A DNA stretch of 64,000 nt from Mycobacterium sp. URHD0025 (GTDB taxonomy: Bacteria > Actinomycetota > Actinomycetes > Mycobacteriales > Mycobacteriaceae). A model generated the notes under the pieces. The model was given only the letters and a program-made list of their open reading frames with translations. It did no database searches and was not told the origin of the DNA. Numbering within the stretch: position 1 is the first letter of the stretch; each line of letters starts with the position of its first letter. Positions 18,527 to 27,069 of the stretch are shown piece by piece. The position numbers and the translations under genes are program-made. The DNA lies in the NCBI RefSeq assembly GCF_000426065.1, contig NZ_AUEQ01000013.1, positions 248,001-312,000 on the forward strand, given 5' to 3'.

Positions 18527-19093
18527 ATGACCACAGGCGAGCTCTCGGGCACCCAGGCGCGAACCCGCGGGGCCATCATCGAGGCCGCCGCCGCAGTCCT
18601 GGCCGACGACCGGACCGCCACCTTGCCCGAAATCGCAAAGGCGGCCGGCGTCGGGCGCACCACCGTGCACCGCTACTTCCCGGACCGGGAAAGCCTGATC
18701 AATGCGACGATCGTCGACTCGGTGCGGGTGGTGAGTGACGCCGTAGCCGCTGCCGCGCCCGACGATGGCTGCCCCATCGACGCGATGCGCCGCGTCATCA
18801 ACGCGATGATCTCGGTGGGCAACCGGCTCCTGTTTCTCTTCGACGACCCCACCGTTCTGCGCGGCCTGCCACCCGAGGCGATGCCTGACAACACCTACCT
18901 CACGACTCTGATCGAACGCGGCCAGGCCGAAGGTGTATTCGACCCGGAGTCGAGCACCCAATGGCTCGAACACGCGCTCTACGGTCTGGTCATGTGGGCC
19001 TGCCAGGACTCCAAGGACGGACTGATGCCCCAGCACGCGGCCGCGCCCGCCGTGATCCGCACCTTCGAGCGTGGAGTTCGTTGCCGAGATTGA
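18527..19093 (+). CDS. TetR/AcrR-family transcriptional regulator
   Basis: 188 residues. The N-terminal helix-turn-helix at about 30-60 reads ATLPEIAKAAGVGRTTVHRYF, followed by a helical ligand domain. It begins 22 bases after mmpL on the same strand and probably represses the mmpS-mmpL-tetR unit through the inverted repeat near 15058 (inference). A strong bidirectional terminator follows. Confidence 0.88.
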   Translation: MTTGELSGTQARTRGAIIEAAAAVLADDRTATLPEIAKAAGVGRTTVHRYFPDRESLINATIVDSVRVVSDAVAAAAPDDGCPIDAMRRVINAMISVGNRLLFLFDDPTVLRGLPPEAMPDNTYLTTLIERGQAEGVFDPESSTQWLEHALYGLVMWACQDSKDGLMPQHAAAPAVIRTFERGVRCRD

Positions 19094-19115
19094 ACTCTTC
19101 GCCAGTGCATTTGAG

Positions 19116-19155
19116 AAGTAAGAGCCCCGCCCCTCTCGGGACGGGGCTCTTACTT
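19116..19155. terminator. Bidirectional terminator between convergent genes
   Basis: A perfect 14-base stem, AAGTAAGAGCCCCG with CGGGGCTCTTACTT, around a 12-base loop. The A-rich and T-rich ends make it usable on both strands. It separates the TetR gene from the convergent excalibur gene. Confidence 0.9.
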
Positions 19156-19163
19156 GACGGGGC

Positions 19164-19355
19164 TTACTCGCAGGCGACGCCGTCACCGTCGCGATCCAGA
19201 TGTTCCGCATATCCGGGCTCCCCCTGATGTATCGGCGCCGCGCCTGCCTGCCGGGCTGCGGTGCAGTTCTTGTAATACGGGTCGGCTGCGGCCGTGGCCG
19301 CTCCGCCCATGACCAGACCACCGAATATCGCTGCCGCGATGAGTGCACGAACCAT
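19164..19355 (-). CDS. Small secreted excalibur-domain protein
   Basis: 63 residues with a signal peptide (hydrophobic core about 3-22, cleavage near AAADPYY), followed by one excalibur calcium-binding domain. The domain shows the paired cysteines YYKNC and VACE and the Asp loop DRDGDGVACE. The ATG is preceded by GGAG. Such domains bind calcium outside the cell; no enzymatic partner domain is present, so it is a solitary domain of unknown role. Confidence 0.85.
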   Translation of the reverse strand: MVRALIAAAIFGGLVMGGAATAAADPYYKNCTAARQAGAAPIHQGEPGYAEHLDRDGDGVACE

Positions 19356-19526
19356 TGGAGAGCTCCGATCTTGATATTGACGCCTGCGTCAGGCAAGCGA
19401 AGCGTAATCGGAACGCGCCATCGGTCGATGGCAATTCAAAAAACTGGTTTACCGGTTGCTCGGGTTACGAAAGCGAAGAACTCAGCAACGGTCTGTCGGT
19501 GGTCACCGCATCGCGAAGCTGGACAC

Positions 19527-20174
19527 TCACCGCCGCCAAAACAGGTGGTGAGTGACCGCGCCGCTGGGGCTGGGCACTACGTCGTGATGGAACCGGTCGT
19601 TCAACTCATCAGGTGATTCCCACAGGCGGGACCCGCTGCCCAACTCGACCGGCGACACCGCCACATGCAGGGTGTCGACCAGATCGGCGTCGAGGAACTC
19701 CCGGATAGTGCTGGCTCCCCCGCCCAGACGCACATCCTTGCCCTGCGCGGCGGTACGGGCCTGTTCGAGCACGGTGGCCGGATCGGCGTCGACGAAGTGG
19801 AATGTGGTGTCGGACAGGGTGAACGACGGCCGCTCATGATGGGTCAGGACGAACACCGGAGTGTGGAAAGGCGGCTCGTCGCCCCACCAGCCCTGCCATT
19901 CGTCGTTCTCCCAGGCCCCGCGATAGGGACTGAACTTGTTGCGGCCCATGATCTCGGCACCGATGTTGTGGTGGAAATCGCGCGTGAGGTAGTCGTCGAG
20001 GCCACGACTGCCGCCCGGCTCGGTGCGGTTGGGCCAGCTCGCCGTGGCGCCGGCCCAGGCGAACATCTCGCCCGGATCGGCGTGACCGAACGGACGCTCA
20101 AAGCTCTGATTCTCGCCTGCCCCGAATCCGTCGCTGGAGACATTGAAGTTCTGGACCTTGAGCAGCTGAGCCAC
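19527..20174 (-). CDS. Dihydrofolate reductase-like (RibD C-terminal family) protein
   Basis: 215 residues with the RibD_C/DHFR-type Rossmann-like fold, including IMGRNKFSPY, VFVLTHHERP and VRLGGGASTIREFL for NADPH binding. Many actinobacterial paralogues exist with unknown substrates; a role in folate or riboflavin synthesis should not be assumed. The start is GTG. It is on the same strand as mbtM, 65 bases downstream, and may receive readthrough from it. Confidence 0.85.
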   Translation of the reverse strand: MAQLLKVQNFNVSSDGFGAGENQSFERPFGHADPGEMFAWAGATASWPNRTEPGGSRGLDDYLTRDFHHNIGAEIMGRNKFSPYRGAWENDEWQGWWGDEPPFHTPVFVLTHHERPSFTLSDTTFHFVDADPATVLEQARTAAQGKDVRLGGGASTIREFLDADLVDTLHVAVSPVELGSGSRLWESPDELNDRFHHDVVPSPSGAVTHHLFWRR

Positions 20175-20239
20175 GCGTTCTCTCCCGTTCAGTCAACATT
20201 GGATGCTGATTAGACCAGGGCTGGACGCGAAACTCATCG

Positions 20240-21805
20240 CTACCGCGCGGCCTCCAGTTGGCGGCGCACCTCGAGTCGCCGGAGTTTCCCTGACGAGGTG
20301 CGCGGCAAGGACCCCGGCGACATGAGTACGACGTCGGCGGGGGTGACCCCGCACACCGACACCACCCGCCTGATCACCGCGCTGCGAGTGGTGTCCTGCT
20401 CGGTCCCGATGAACTCCGCCGCCACCAGCAGCCGCGATTGTGCCGCGCCGGATTCCGTGCCGACCGCCACGACCGCTCCTTCCCGGACTCCCTCCACTTC
20501 GCCGACGACCTGCTCGATCTCGGTGGGGAAAATGTTGCGCCCGGCGATCGTGATCATCTCCTTGGACCGCCCGCAGATCACCAGTGCGCCGTCGACGAGG
20601 TAGCCGATGTCGCCGGTCGGGAACCACTGGCCGTTGCTGCCCGCCTCGACGGGTGCATGTCCCAGGTAGGACGCCATCATCGACGAACCGCGGATCTCGA
20701 CTTCGCCGGATTCACCGGTCTCGTCGTGCGGAGACGGGACGATGCGGATCTCCATGCCCGGCACCGGACGGCCGAGCAACGCATAGCGCCGTCCGGTGTC
20801 CGCGGCGTCCGGAATGTCGATGCGCAGGCCTTCCCCCGGCGCCGGGATGGTCACCGCGCACGTCGACTCGGCCATCCCGTAGGAAGGCGCCATCGCTGCC
20901 GCGTCGAAGCCGAATCGGCTCATGCCGACGGCGAAGCGTTCGACACCGGCACAGTCGACGGGCTCACCGCCGTTGATCGCGATCCGCACCGCGCCGAGAT
21001 CGACATCGGAGACGCGGTTGGCGAATCGGCCGAGCACCGAGTAACCGAAATTCGGTCCGGCGGTGAAGGTCGCCGACGATTCGGAGAGCCATTCGGCCCA
21101 CCGCAGCGGTGCCGCCGAGAAGGCGCCCGTGGGCGCCAGCCACAGCGGCATACCGGACATTGTCGACGCCAACACCATCGCCAGACCCATGTCGTGATAG
21201 ATCGGCAACCACGTGCAGCCGACATCATTGCGGCTCAGGGACAATCGCTGCGTGATGGCCAGAAGGTTGTTGAGCACAGCCTCCGGCGCCAACATCGCCG
21301 TACGCGGAGTGCCGGTGGATCCGGCGGTGCCCTGCAGGATGGCCACGTCGGCATTGTCGGGATACCGCAGCTGCGTCGATGTCGATGTGCGTGCGGCATC
21401 GGCGATGTCGCACACCGCCAGCGGGGAGCCGGCGTCTCGAAGCAGTTGCAGGGTGGCGCCGTAGCTGAACACGGTGGTGACGCCGATGCTGCTGAACCGC
21501 GACAACGTCGCGTGCGCCCACTCCGACGGTTCGGCGCCGCGCTGGGGACGCGGAAGGATGGACACCCCGGCGCCGGCCAGCCACGAACCCTGGATGGCGG
21601 CAACCAATTCGACCGTCGGTTCGCCGACCAGCCCCACCGCGCCGGGCTGGTCGCGGCCAAGTAGGTAGGCCGCAATCTGCTCGGCGATCCCGTGTACCTC
21701 GGGCCAGGGGCGGCGCTGCCAGGTATCGGTGTCGCGATCCAGGACCACCAGATCGTGGGGTGAGCCGACCATCGCCTCCCGAAGGGCGCCCGCGAGCGGG
21801 TTCAC
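20240..21805 (-). CDS. mbtM: Mycobactin acyl-AMP ligase MbtM (FadD33-type)
   Basis: 521-residue fatty acyl-AMP ligase, expected to adenylate the long acyl chain and load it on the carrier protein MbtL for the mycobactin lysine tail. The P-loop reads LQGTAGSTGTPRTAML and the hinge region LVICGRSKEMITIAGRNI; the C-terminal lysine lies in RTSSGKLRR. The GTG start shares GTGA with the mbtL stop. The gene order mbtK-mbtL-mbtM identifies it. No acyl-ACP dehydrogenase (mbtN) lies next to it, unlike the M. tuberculosis Rv1344-Rv1347c locus. Confidence 0.87.
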   Translation of the reverse strand: MNPLAGALREAMVGSPHDLVVLDRDTDTWQRRPWPEVHGIAEQIAAYLLGRDQPGAVGLVGEPTVELVAAIQGSWLAGAGVSILPRPQRGAEPSEWAHATLSRFSSIGVTTVFSYGATLQLLRDAGSPLAVCDIADAARTSTSTQLRYPDNADVAILQGTAGSTGTPRTAMLAPEAVLNNLLAITQRLSLSRNDVGCTWLPIYHDMGLAMVLASTMSGMPLWLAPTGAFSAAPLRWAEWLSESSATFTAGPNFGYSVLGRFANRVSDVDLGAVRIAINGGEPVDCAGVERFAVGMSRFGFDAAAMAPSYGMAESTCAVTIPAPGEGLRIDIPDAADTGRRYALLGRPVPGMEIRIVPSPHDETGESGEVEIRGSSMMASYLGHAPVEAGSNGQWFPTGDIGYLVDGALVICGRSKEMITIAGRNIFPTEIEQVVGEVEGVREGAVVAVGTESGAAQSRLLVAAEFIGTEQDTTRSAVIRRVVSVCGVTPADVVLMSPGSLPRTSSGKLRRLEVRRQLEAAR

Positions 21806-22065
21806 TCCGCGCTCCTGCGGTTGATCACCGACTGCAGATCACCCACGGTGCGGCAGGTGATGAGATCTTCCTCGCTCAGCTGCACACCGAACTTCTCCTC
21901 GATCGTCACCAGTCCCACTGCGAACGAGACGGAATCCATCCCGAGGTCGTCGACGAGACGTGTACTGGCACTGAGGGACTGACATGGCAGCTCGAGATCA
22001 TCGCGCAGGATGGAGAGCAGCCCGTCGGTCACAGCGGGCGATGTGGATGAATCGGTAGCGGTCAT
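21802..22065 (-). CDS. mbtL: Acyl carrier protein MbtL
   Basis: 87-residue carrier protein with the phosphopantetheine site DLGMDSVSF (Ser about residue 45). It carries the activated acyl chain from MbtM to MbtK. The ATG is at 22065, and its stop overlaps the start of mbtM. The 111-base gap to mbtK has one weak half-site resembling an iron box but no full match. Confidence 0.88.
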   Translation of the reverse strand: MTATDSSTSPAVTDGLLSILRDDLELPCQSLSASTRLVDDLGMDSVSFAVGLVTIEEKFGVQLSEEDLITCRTVGDLQSVINRRSAE

Positions 22066-22176
22066 ATGTGAATACCCGGCTGGTCGATGGGACCCAGCCT
22101 CACCTTTCGTTTCCGGTACGGGATCGATTGATTGCGTTGGAACCGGCTGTCAGGCAGCCGGTTTGGCGGACGGGGC

Positions 22177-22842
22177 TCAGGACATCCATTTCCGGGCGGT
22201 GTTCCGGTCGAGTTGGTAGAGCGCCATCCTGCGGTTGGACATCTCGTGCTCGCCGAGAAACCGGCAGCCTGCGAATTCGCACAACCCACGAACCGTTGTG
22301 TTGCGGTGGTCGGGGTCGAACATGATCCGCTCACACTCGGGATCAGCGGTCAGAACACTTGCGACGATCTTCGGCAGAAGCATCGGGCCGAGTCCCCGAT
22401 TGACCAGCTCCTCGTCGGCGATCGCGCCGTGCAGCCCCAGATCGTGAGGCTGACTGTCATACCGATCGGCGATGGAATCTTTGGCAGCGCGGTAGATTTC
22501 GAGGTAGCCGCGGTCCACCCCACCGATGCTCAGCACAAGCGGAAGTGAGTAGTCACCGTCCGACTGGGCTTTCAGATGTTTACGCCAGCGCTCGACGGGC
22601 CAGTCGTATTCCCAGGTCTCCGCCAGGTGCGGCCGATTCATCCACTCCGCGATCAGCGAAGCATCGTCATCGGCGGCAACACGAATCGCGCTTGGCCGCA
22701 CCAGTTGTGGAACCGGAGGCCCCGGGGTACGCCGCACGGCCTCGGAAACACTCTTGAGTTCCCGTGGAAGCACCGGGTAGTCATCCCGGTGCGACGGAGC
22801 CTCCGCGATCGAACCCTCGACCTGCGCCGGCACGTTCGTCAC
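22177..22842 (-). CDS. mbtK: Mycobactin lysine N6-acyltransferase MbtK (GNAT family)
   Basis: 221-residue IucB/MbtK-type GNAT enzyme that puts the long acyl chain on the N6 amine of the mycobactin lysine. Blocks shared with Rv1347c as remembered include AEWMNRPHLAETWEYDWP, DLGLHGAIAD, RIMFDPDHRNT and GCRFLGEHE. The N-terminal extension of about 45 residues is longer than in M. tuberculosis, so a later start is possible. First gene of mbtK-mbtL-mbtM. Iron (IdeR) control is expected from the family, but no convincing box was found upstream. Confidence 0.9.
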   Translation of the reverse strand: MTNVPAQVEGSIAEAPSHRDDYPVLPRELKSVSEAVRRTPGPPVPQLVRPSAIRVAADDDASLIAEWMNRPHLAETWEYDWPVERWRKHLKAQSDGDYSLPLVLSIGGVDRGYLEIYRAAKDSIADRYDSQPHDLGLHGAIADEELVNRGLGPMLLPKIVASVLTADPECERIMFDPDHRNTTVRGLCEFAGCRFLGEHEMSNRRMALYQLDRNTARKWMS

Positions 22843-23396
22843 GCGCGCCGCGTTCGAGGACAGACAACACCAGTTCCCTTGTGTTGCACCACTTCATCGC
22901 ACGTCAAATGCCCATCCCCCTTTTCCCGGCGCGGGTCGCGGGCGCACTTCGATGGTGCGCCACGCCCGGACCCGCTGCCTCCTCAGATCAGCGAGGGTGA
23001 GACTAATCAAAACTCTTCCGACGATGGGGCGTTCCTTTCGGCACACAGGCCGAGCTCAGATAAAACCCAAAACAATCGTCAATATTTCCGTGCAGTTTCA
23101 AACGCGCAGTACAACAGTCTTTTTCGCCTCACAGAGCTGCGCTCTCGGCTGCAGACCGCAATGACCGCACTTCGTCTCGCCGAGAACGGCAATCGGACGT
23201 TCTCCGCGAACACCCCTGCCAAGCAGGCGGGCTGGTTGTGGTCGGTTTTCTCCTTCGGCGACGCGTCTCAGCCAATTCCGTCCCGGCCCACCCGCCCAGA
23301 TGTGGGCTATCCCACACTCGGCGGCTCAACTTTGCCCCATACAACTCCCAGTCGCCGTTCCGAGCTGAGCCGAGGTGACGGTGCCGCCCGTGGAGA
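22843..23396. other. Non-coding region between prpC and mbtK
   Basis: Holds a long imperfect hairpin (22931-22975: GCGGGTC/GACCCGC and CGGGCG/CGCCCG arms, with an alternative GGCGCAC/GTGCGCC inner stem). It also holds an AT-rich patch at about 23055-23120 that is unusual for this genome and probably carries the mbtK promoter. The reading frames across it have no start signals or domain features. Confidence 0.5.
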
Positions 23397-24530
23397 TCAC
23401 GAGAGCGCGCGCTGCGGCTGTCCGCTGTAGTCACTGAGCGGGCGGATCAGCGCATTCGAAGCGGCCTGCTCCATGATGTGGGCGGTCCAGCCGGTGATCC
23501 GGCTCATCACGAAGATCGGTGTGAAGCACGGGATGTCGAACCCCATCAGGTAATAGGCGGGGCCGGTCGGGAAGTCCAGGTTGGGTTTGATCTTGGTGGC
23601 CGCGAACATCGCGCTCTCCAGCACGTTGTAGATGTCCATCCAGCGCTGCCCGCCACGAACCTCGGACACACTGGCCAGTGCGGCCTTCATGGTGGGCACC
23701 CGGGAGTCACCGTTCTTGTAGACCCGATGGCCGAAACCCATCACCTTGTCCTTGCGCGACAGCTTGCCGTGCAGCCATTCCGGGGCGCGGTCGGCCGAAC
23801 CGATCTCCAGCATGTCGTGCATGACGACTTCGTTGGCGCCGCCGTGCAAGGACCCCTTTAGGGCACCGATGGCCGCGGTGACCGCACTGTAGCTGTCGGA
23901 CTGCGTCGAGGTGACCACCCGGGCGGCGAAGGTCGACGCGTTGAAACTGTGCTCGGCGTAGAGCACCATCGACTGCTCGAATGCCTTGACCACGGCGGGC
24001 TCAGGGACTTCGCCGAAGCACATGTGCAGGAAGTTCTCCGAGTAGCCCATGTGGCTGTGCGGCGCGATGGACCCGAGACCCCGACGGCGACGCATGTCGG
24101 CTGCGACGATTGTGGGCAGGACCGCATACATCCGCAGGGCCTTGGCCATATTGGCCGAAGCGCTGCTGTCGTCCTCCTCCGGATCCTCGGCGCCCAAATA
24201 GCTGATCGCCGTGCGCACCACATCCATCGGATGGCAGTTGTCCGGCAGCTTCGCCAGCAGTGACTGCATCGAACGGTCTATCCGGCGGGAGGCCCGCTCA
24301 CGCTGGGTGAACAAGGCGAGCTCCTGATCGGTGGGCAGTTCGCCATGCCACAACAGGTACGCCACCTGTTCGAAGCTGCACTGCGCGGCCAGGTCCTGCA
24401 CCGGGTAACCGCGGTAGGTCAGCGTGTTGGTCTCGGCCACCACCTTGGAGATGGCCGTGGTATCGACCACCACGCCGGCCAGACCCTTGTAAATTCGGGG
24501 CGCGGCTGTGTCATTCGCGGTAACGGTCAT
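23397..24530 (-). CDS. prpC: 2-Methylcitrate synthase PrpC (citrate synthase family)
   Basis: 377 residues. Condenses propionyl-CoA with oxaloacetate in the methylcitrate cycle, with possible side activity as citrate synthase. The catalytic histidines are in LYAEHSFNAS and MGFGHRVYKNGD, with the typical LHGGANE segment. The ATG overlaps the prpB stop (ATGA). Last gene of prpD-prpB-prpC. It lets the cell use propionyl-CoA from cholesterol, odd-chain or branched substrates. Confidence 0.95.
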   Translation of the reverse strand: MTVTANDTAAPRIYKGLAGVVVDTTAISKVVAETNTLTYRGYPVQDLAAQCSFEQVAYLLWHGELPTDQELALFTQRERASRRIDRSMQSLLAKLPDNCHPMDVVRTAISYLGAEDPEEDDSSASANMAKALRMYAVLPTIVAADMRRRRGLGSIAPHSHMGYSENFLHMCFGEVPEPAVVKAFEQSMVLYAEHSFNASTFAARVVTSTQSDSYSAVTAAIGALKGSLHGGANEVVMHDMLEIGSADRAPEWLHGKLSRKDKVMGFGHRVYKNGDSRVPTMKAALASVSEVRGGQRWMDIYNVLESAMFAATKIKPNLDFPTGPAYYLMGFDIPCFTPIFVMSRITGWTAHIMEQAASNALIRPLSDYSGQPQRALS

Positions 24531-25444
24531 CGCGTCGCCCCTTGAAGCGAGAAGTTGTAGATATCGGAGTCGAACTGGTTGTAGTCGTTGTAACGCAGGA
24601 GTTCGTAGAGCCGGCTTCGGTGTTGCATCCGATCGAGAAGACCGGATTGCGAACCCGCCGAGTCAATTTCGCGTAGACCTACCTCCACGGCATACATGGC
24701 CAGGCGCAGTGTGGTGACCGGGTAGATCACCGCGTTGTAGCCGATCTCGGACAACTGCCGGGTCGTCAGCAGTTCGGACTTTCCGAATTCGGTCATGTTG
24801 GCCAGCAGCGGGACGTCCACGGCCTCCCGGAATTGTTCGAAATCCGCAGGGCTGTGCAGAGCCTCGGTGAAGATCAGGTCGGCACCGGCATCGGCGTAGG
24901 CCTTGGCCCGGTCTATCGCCGCGGAGACCCCCTCTATCCCTGCGGCATCGGTGCGGGCGCAGATGACGAAATCGGGATCACGCCTCGCCGAGACCGCGGC
25001 CCGCAGCCGCTTGACCATTGCGGCCGTCTCGACCACCGCCTTGCCGTCGAGATGTCCACACCGCTTGGGATTCACCTGGTCTTCCAAGTGGAGTCCGGCC
25101 AGGCCGGCGTCTTCGAGCAGCGTCACAGTCCGGGCCGCGCTCATCGGTTCACCGAATCCGGTATCGGCGTCGATCAGCGTCGGAAGATCTGTGGCCGAAG
25201 CGATCTGGGCACCGCGCCCCACCACCTCGGTCAGCGTGGTCAACCCGATGTCTGGCAGACCGAGATCCGCGGACAGGACTGCACCCGAGACGTAGACGCC
25301 GTCGAAGCCGATCTCGGCAACGAGCTTGGCCACCAGCGGGGAGAACGCGCCGGGAAAGCGCAGGAGCCGACCGGATTCCAAACCGCGGCGGAACTCTCGG
25401 CGCTTGTCGGCCGAGGACGTGGCAGAGCCGAATAACCCGTTCAT
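24527..25444 (-). CDS. prpB: Methylisocitrate lyase PrpB
   Basis: 305 residues. Splits 2-methylisocitrate to pyruvate and succinate. The ICL/PEP-mutase fold shows GVYVSGAVLSADLGLPD, DADTGFGE and the catalytic loop KRCGHLDGK. The ATG at 25444 overlaps the prpD stop (ATGA), which fixes the start; a much longer frame upstream lies inside prpD. Its presence matches the fast growers; M. tuberculosis relies on isocitrate lyase for this step. Confidence 0.95.
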   Translation of the reverse strand: MNGLFGSATSSADKRREFRRGLESGRLLRFPGAFSPLVAKLVAEIGFDGVYVSGAVLSADLGLPDIGLTTLTEVVGRGAQIASATDLPTLIDADTGFGEPMSAARTVTLLEDAGLAGLHLEDQVNPKRCGHLDGKAVVETAAMVKRLRAAVSARRDPDFVICARTDAAGIEGVSAAIDRAKAYADAGADLIFTEALHSPADFEQFREAVDVPLLANMTEFGKSELLTTRQLSEIGYNAVIYPVTTLRLAMYAVEVGLREIDSAGSQSGLLDRMQHRSRLYELLRYNDYNQFDSDIYNFSLQGATR

Positions 25445-26949
25445 TGGTGGAAAATCCCCGAGGGCACCGTCGGCGCCTTGTCCAGCACCCGCGGATCCAC
25501 CCGGACATTGAGTGCGCCGAGCCCGCCGGACTTGGTCACCGAAACGCTCTCGACCGCACTCAGGAACCGTTGCTGCTCTTCGGCGTCGACGACACCGTCG
25601 GCCAGCTCGGCGAACTTGGCCAGGTACTGCTCGCGTTCGAACGGGCGGGCCCCCAACGGGTGTGCATCGGCGACGGCGAGTTCGTCGACGATCGTCTCTC
25701 CGCTCTTGAGGGTGACGACGGCCTTGGCACCGAACGCCTTCTCGGCCGGGTCGTTCGAGTGGTAGCGCCGGGTCCACTCCGGATCCTCGACAGTGGAGAC
25801 CTTGCGCCACAGCGCGATGGTGTCGGGCCGGTGCGTGCGCTCCGGCGCGTAGGACCGCTCGTGGTGCCAGGTGCCGTCTTGCAACGCGACGGCGAAGATG
25901 TACATCACGGAGTGATCCAGAGTTTCGCGGGACGCGTCCGGGTCGAATTTCTGCGGATCGTTGGACCCGGTGCCGATCACGACGTGGGTGTGGTGGCTGG
26001 TGTGCAGCACGATCGTCGCGATCTGATCCAGATCACCGATCCGCTCCCGCATCCGTCGGGCCAGGTCGATCGGCGCCTGGCTCTGGTACTCCGCCGAATG
26101 TTCCTTGGTATAGGTGTCCAGGATGGCGCGCTTGGGTTCGCCCGGTCCGGGCAGCGGAACCTGGTAGGTGTGCTCGGGACCGGCAAGCAGCCAGGCGATC
26201 ACGCCATCCTCGCCCTCCCAGATCGGGGCCGGCGATCCCTCGCCGCGCATCGCCCGATCGACGGCTTCGATGGCCACCTTGCCGGCCCACGCCGGTGCAT
26301 AGGCCTTCCAGCTGGAGATCAGGCCCTTGCGCGACTGACGGGTGGCGGTGGTCAGGTGCAACGCCTGACCGATTGCGGCATAGATGGTTTCGGGATCGAG
26401 CCGCAGCATCGTGCCCAAACCGGCGGCGACCGAAGGCCCGAGGTGGGCGACATGGTCGATCTTGTGCTGGTGCAAGCAGATTCCCTTGACCAGGTCGACC
26501 TGCACTTCATAGGCGGTGGCGATGCCGCGGATCAGGTCGGCGCCGTTCACGCCCAGCTGCTGCGCCACGGCGACGAGCGCGGGGATGTTGTCGCCCGGGT
26601 GGGAGTATTCGGCAGCCAGGAACGTGTCGTGGAAGTCGAGTTCGCGAACTGCGACGCCGTTCGCCCAGGCCGCCCATTCGGGTGACACCGTGCCCTCGAC
26701 ACCGAAAACCGTGGCACCCCGAGGTGTCCTGTGCGCGAGTGCCTGGGTGCGCGCCACGGTCACCGGGCGCCGGATCACCGAGGCTGCCGACACGGCGGCG
26801 TTGTCGATGATGCGGTTGATCACCATTTCCTCGGTCTCGGGCGGTACGGCTACCGGGTCCGCGGCGACCTCGGCGATCTGCCAGGCCAAGTGTTCGGTGC
26901 GCGGAAAGTTCTCTGCACTGCGCCGGGTTCTGACGTCATGTTCACGCAT
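25441..26949 (-). CDS. prpD: 2-Methylcitrate dehydratase PrpD
   Basis: About 502 residues of the MmgE/PrpD family, dehydrating 2-methylcitrate to 2-methyl-cis-aconitate. Recognisable blocks include INRIIDNAAVSAASVIRRPV and HYHSNDPAEKAFGAKAVV-type C-terminal segments. The start ATG (MREHDVRTRRS) is chosen to match homologues; a GTG nine bases upstream is also possible. First gene of the operon and divergent from prpR across an intergenic region of about 120 bases. Confidence 0.93.
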   Translation of the reverse strand: MREHDVRTRRSAENFPRTEHLAWQIAEVAADPVAVPPETEEMVINRIIDNAAVSAASVIRRPVTVARTQALAHRTPRGATVFGVEGTVSPEWAAWANGVAVRELDFHDTFLAAEYSHPGDNIPALVAVAQQLGVNGADLIRGIATAYEVQVDLVKGICLHQHKIDHVAHLGPSVAAGLGTMLRLDPETIYAAIGQALHLTTATRQSRKGLISSWKAYAPAWAGKVAIEAVDRAMRGEGSPAPIWEGEDGVIAWLLAGPEHTYQVPLPGPGEPKRAILDTYTKEHSAEYQSQAPIDLARRMRERIGDLDQIATIVLHTSHHTHVVIGTGSNDPQKFDPDASRETLDHSVMYIFAVALQDGTWHHERSYAPERTHRPDTIALWRKVSTVEDPEWTRRYHSNDPAEKAFGAKAVVTLKSGETIVDELAVADAHPLGARPFEREQYLAKFAELADGVVDAEEQQRFLSAVESVSVTKSGGLGALNVRVDPRVLDKAPTVPSGIFHQ

Positions 26950-27026
26950 ATTCCGCACGGTACGCAGAGGCGATCTCCCAGGAAAGTACCTGTAAATGCG
27001 TTTTTTTGTGTCCTTGCACCATCATC

Positions 27027-27044
27027 TTTGCGAATGTTGCGAAA
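27027..27044. promoter_or_regulatory. Candidate PrpR/RamB operator between prpD and prpR
   Basis: Two near copies, TTTGCGAA (27027-27034) and TTGCGAAA (27037-27044), lie just before the prpR start. They resemble the TTTGCAAA-like sites recognised by the RamB/PrpR regulator group. The position suits both autoregulation and control of prpDBC. Confidence 0.5.
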
Positions 27045-27069
27045 GCTGCTCGGGGTAGCCTCGCCAGTG

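Noticed and set aside
17272..18663. Minus-strand frame of 463 codons
   Set aside because: Antisense to mmpL; Asp/Arg/His-rich with no domain.
20438..21664. Long plus-strand frame of 408 codons
   Set aside because: Lies entirely antisense to mbtM; composition is that of a high-GC shadow frame.
22089..22107. Possible IdeR iron box between mbtK and mbtL
   Set aside because: Only the left half and centre fit (AAAGGTGAGGCT on the minus strand); the right half does not match the consensus.
23057..23082. TTGACG / TATCTG promoter on the minus strand for mbtK
   Set aside because: Spacing of 14 bases is too short for a normal SigA promoter; not strong enough to call.
23129..23434. Minus-strand frame upstream of mbtK
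   Set aside because: Begins inside prpC, has no ribosome-binding site and no protein-like composition.
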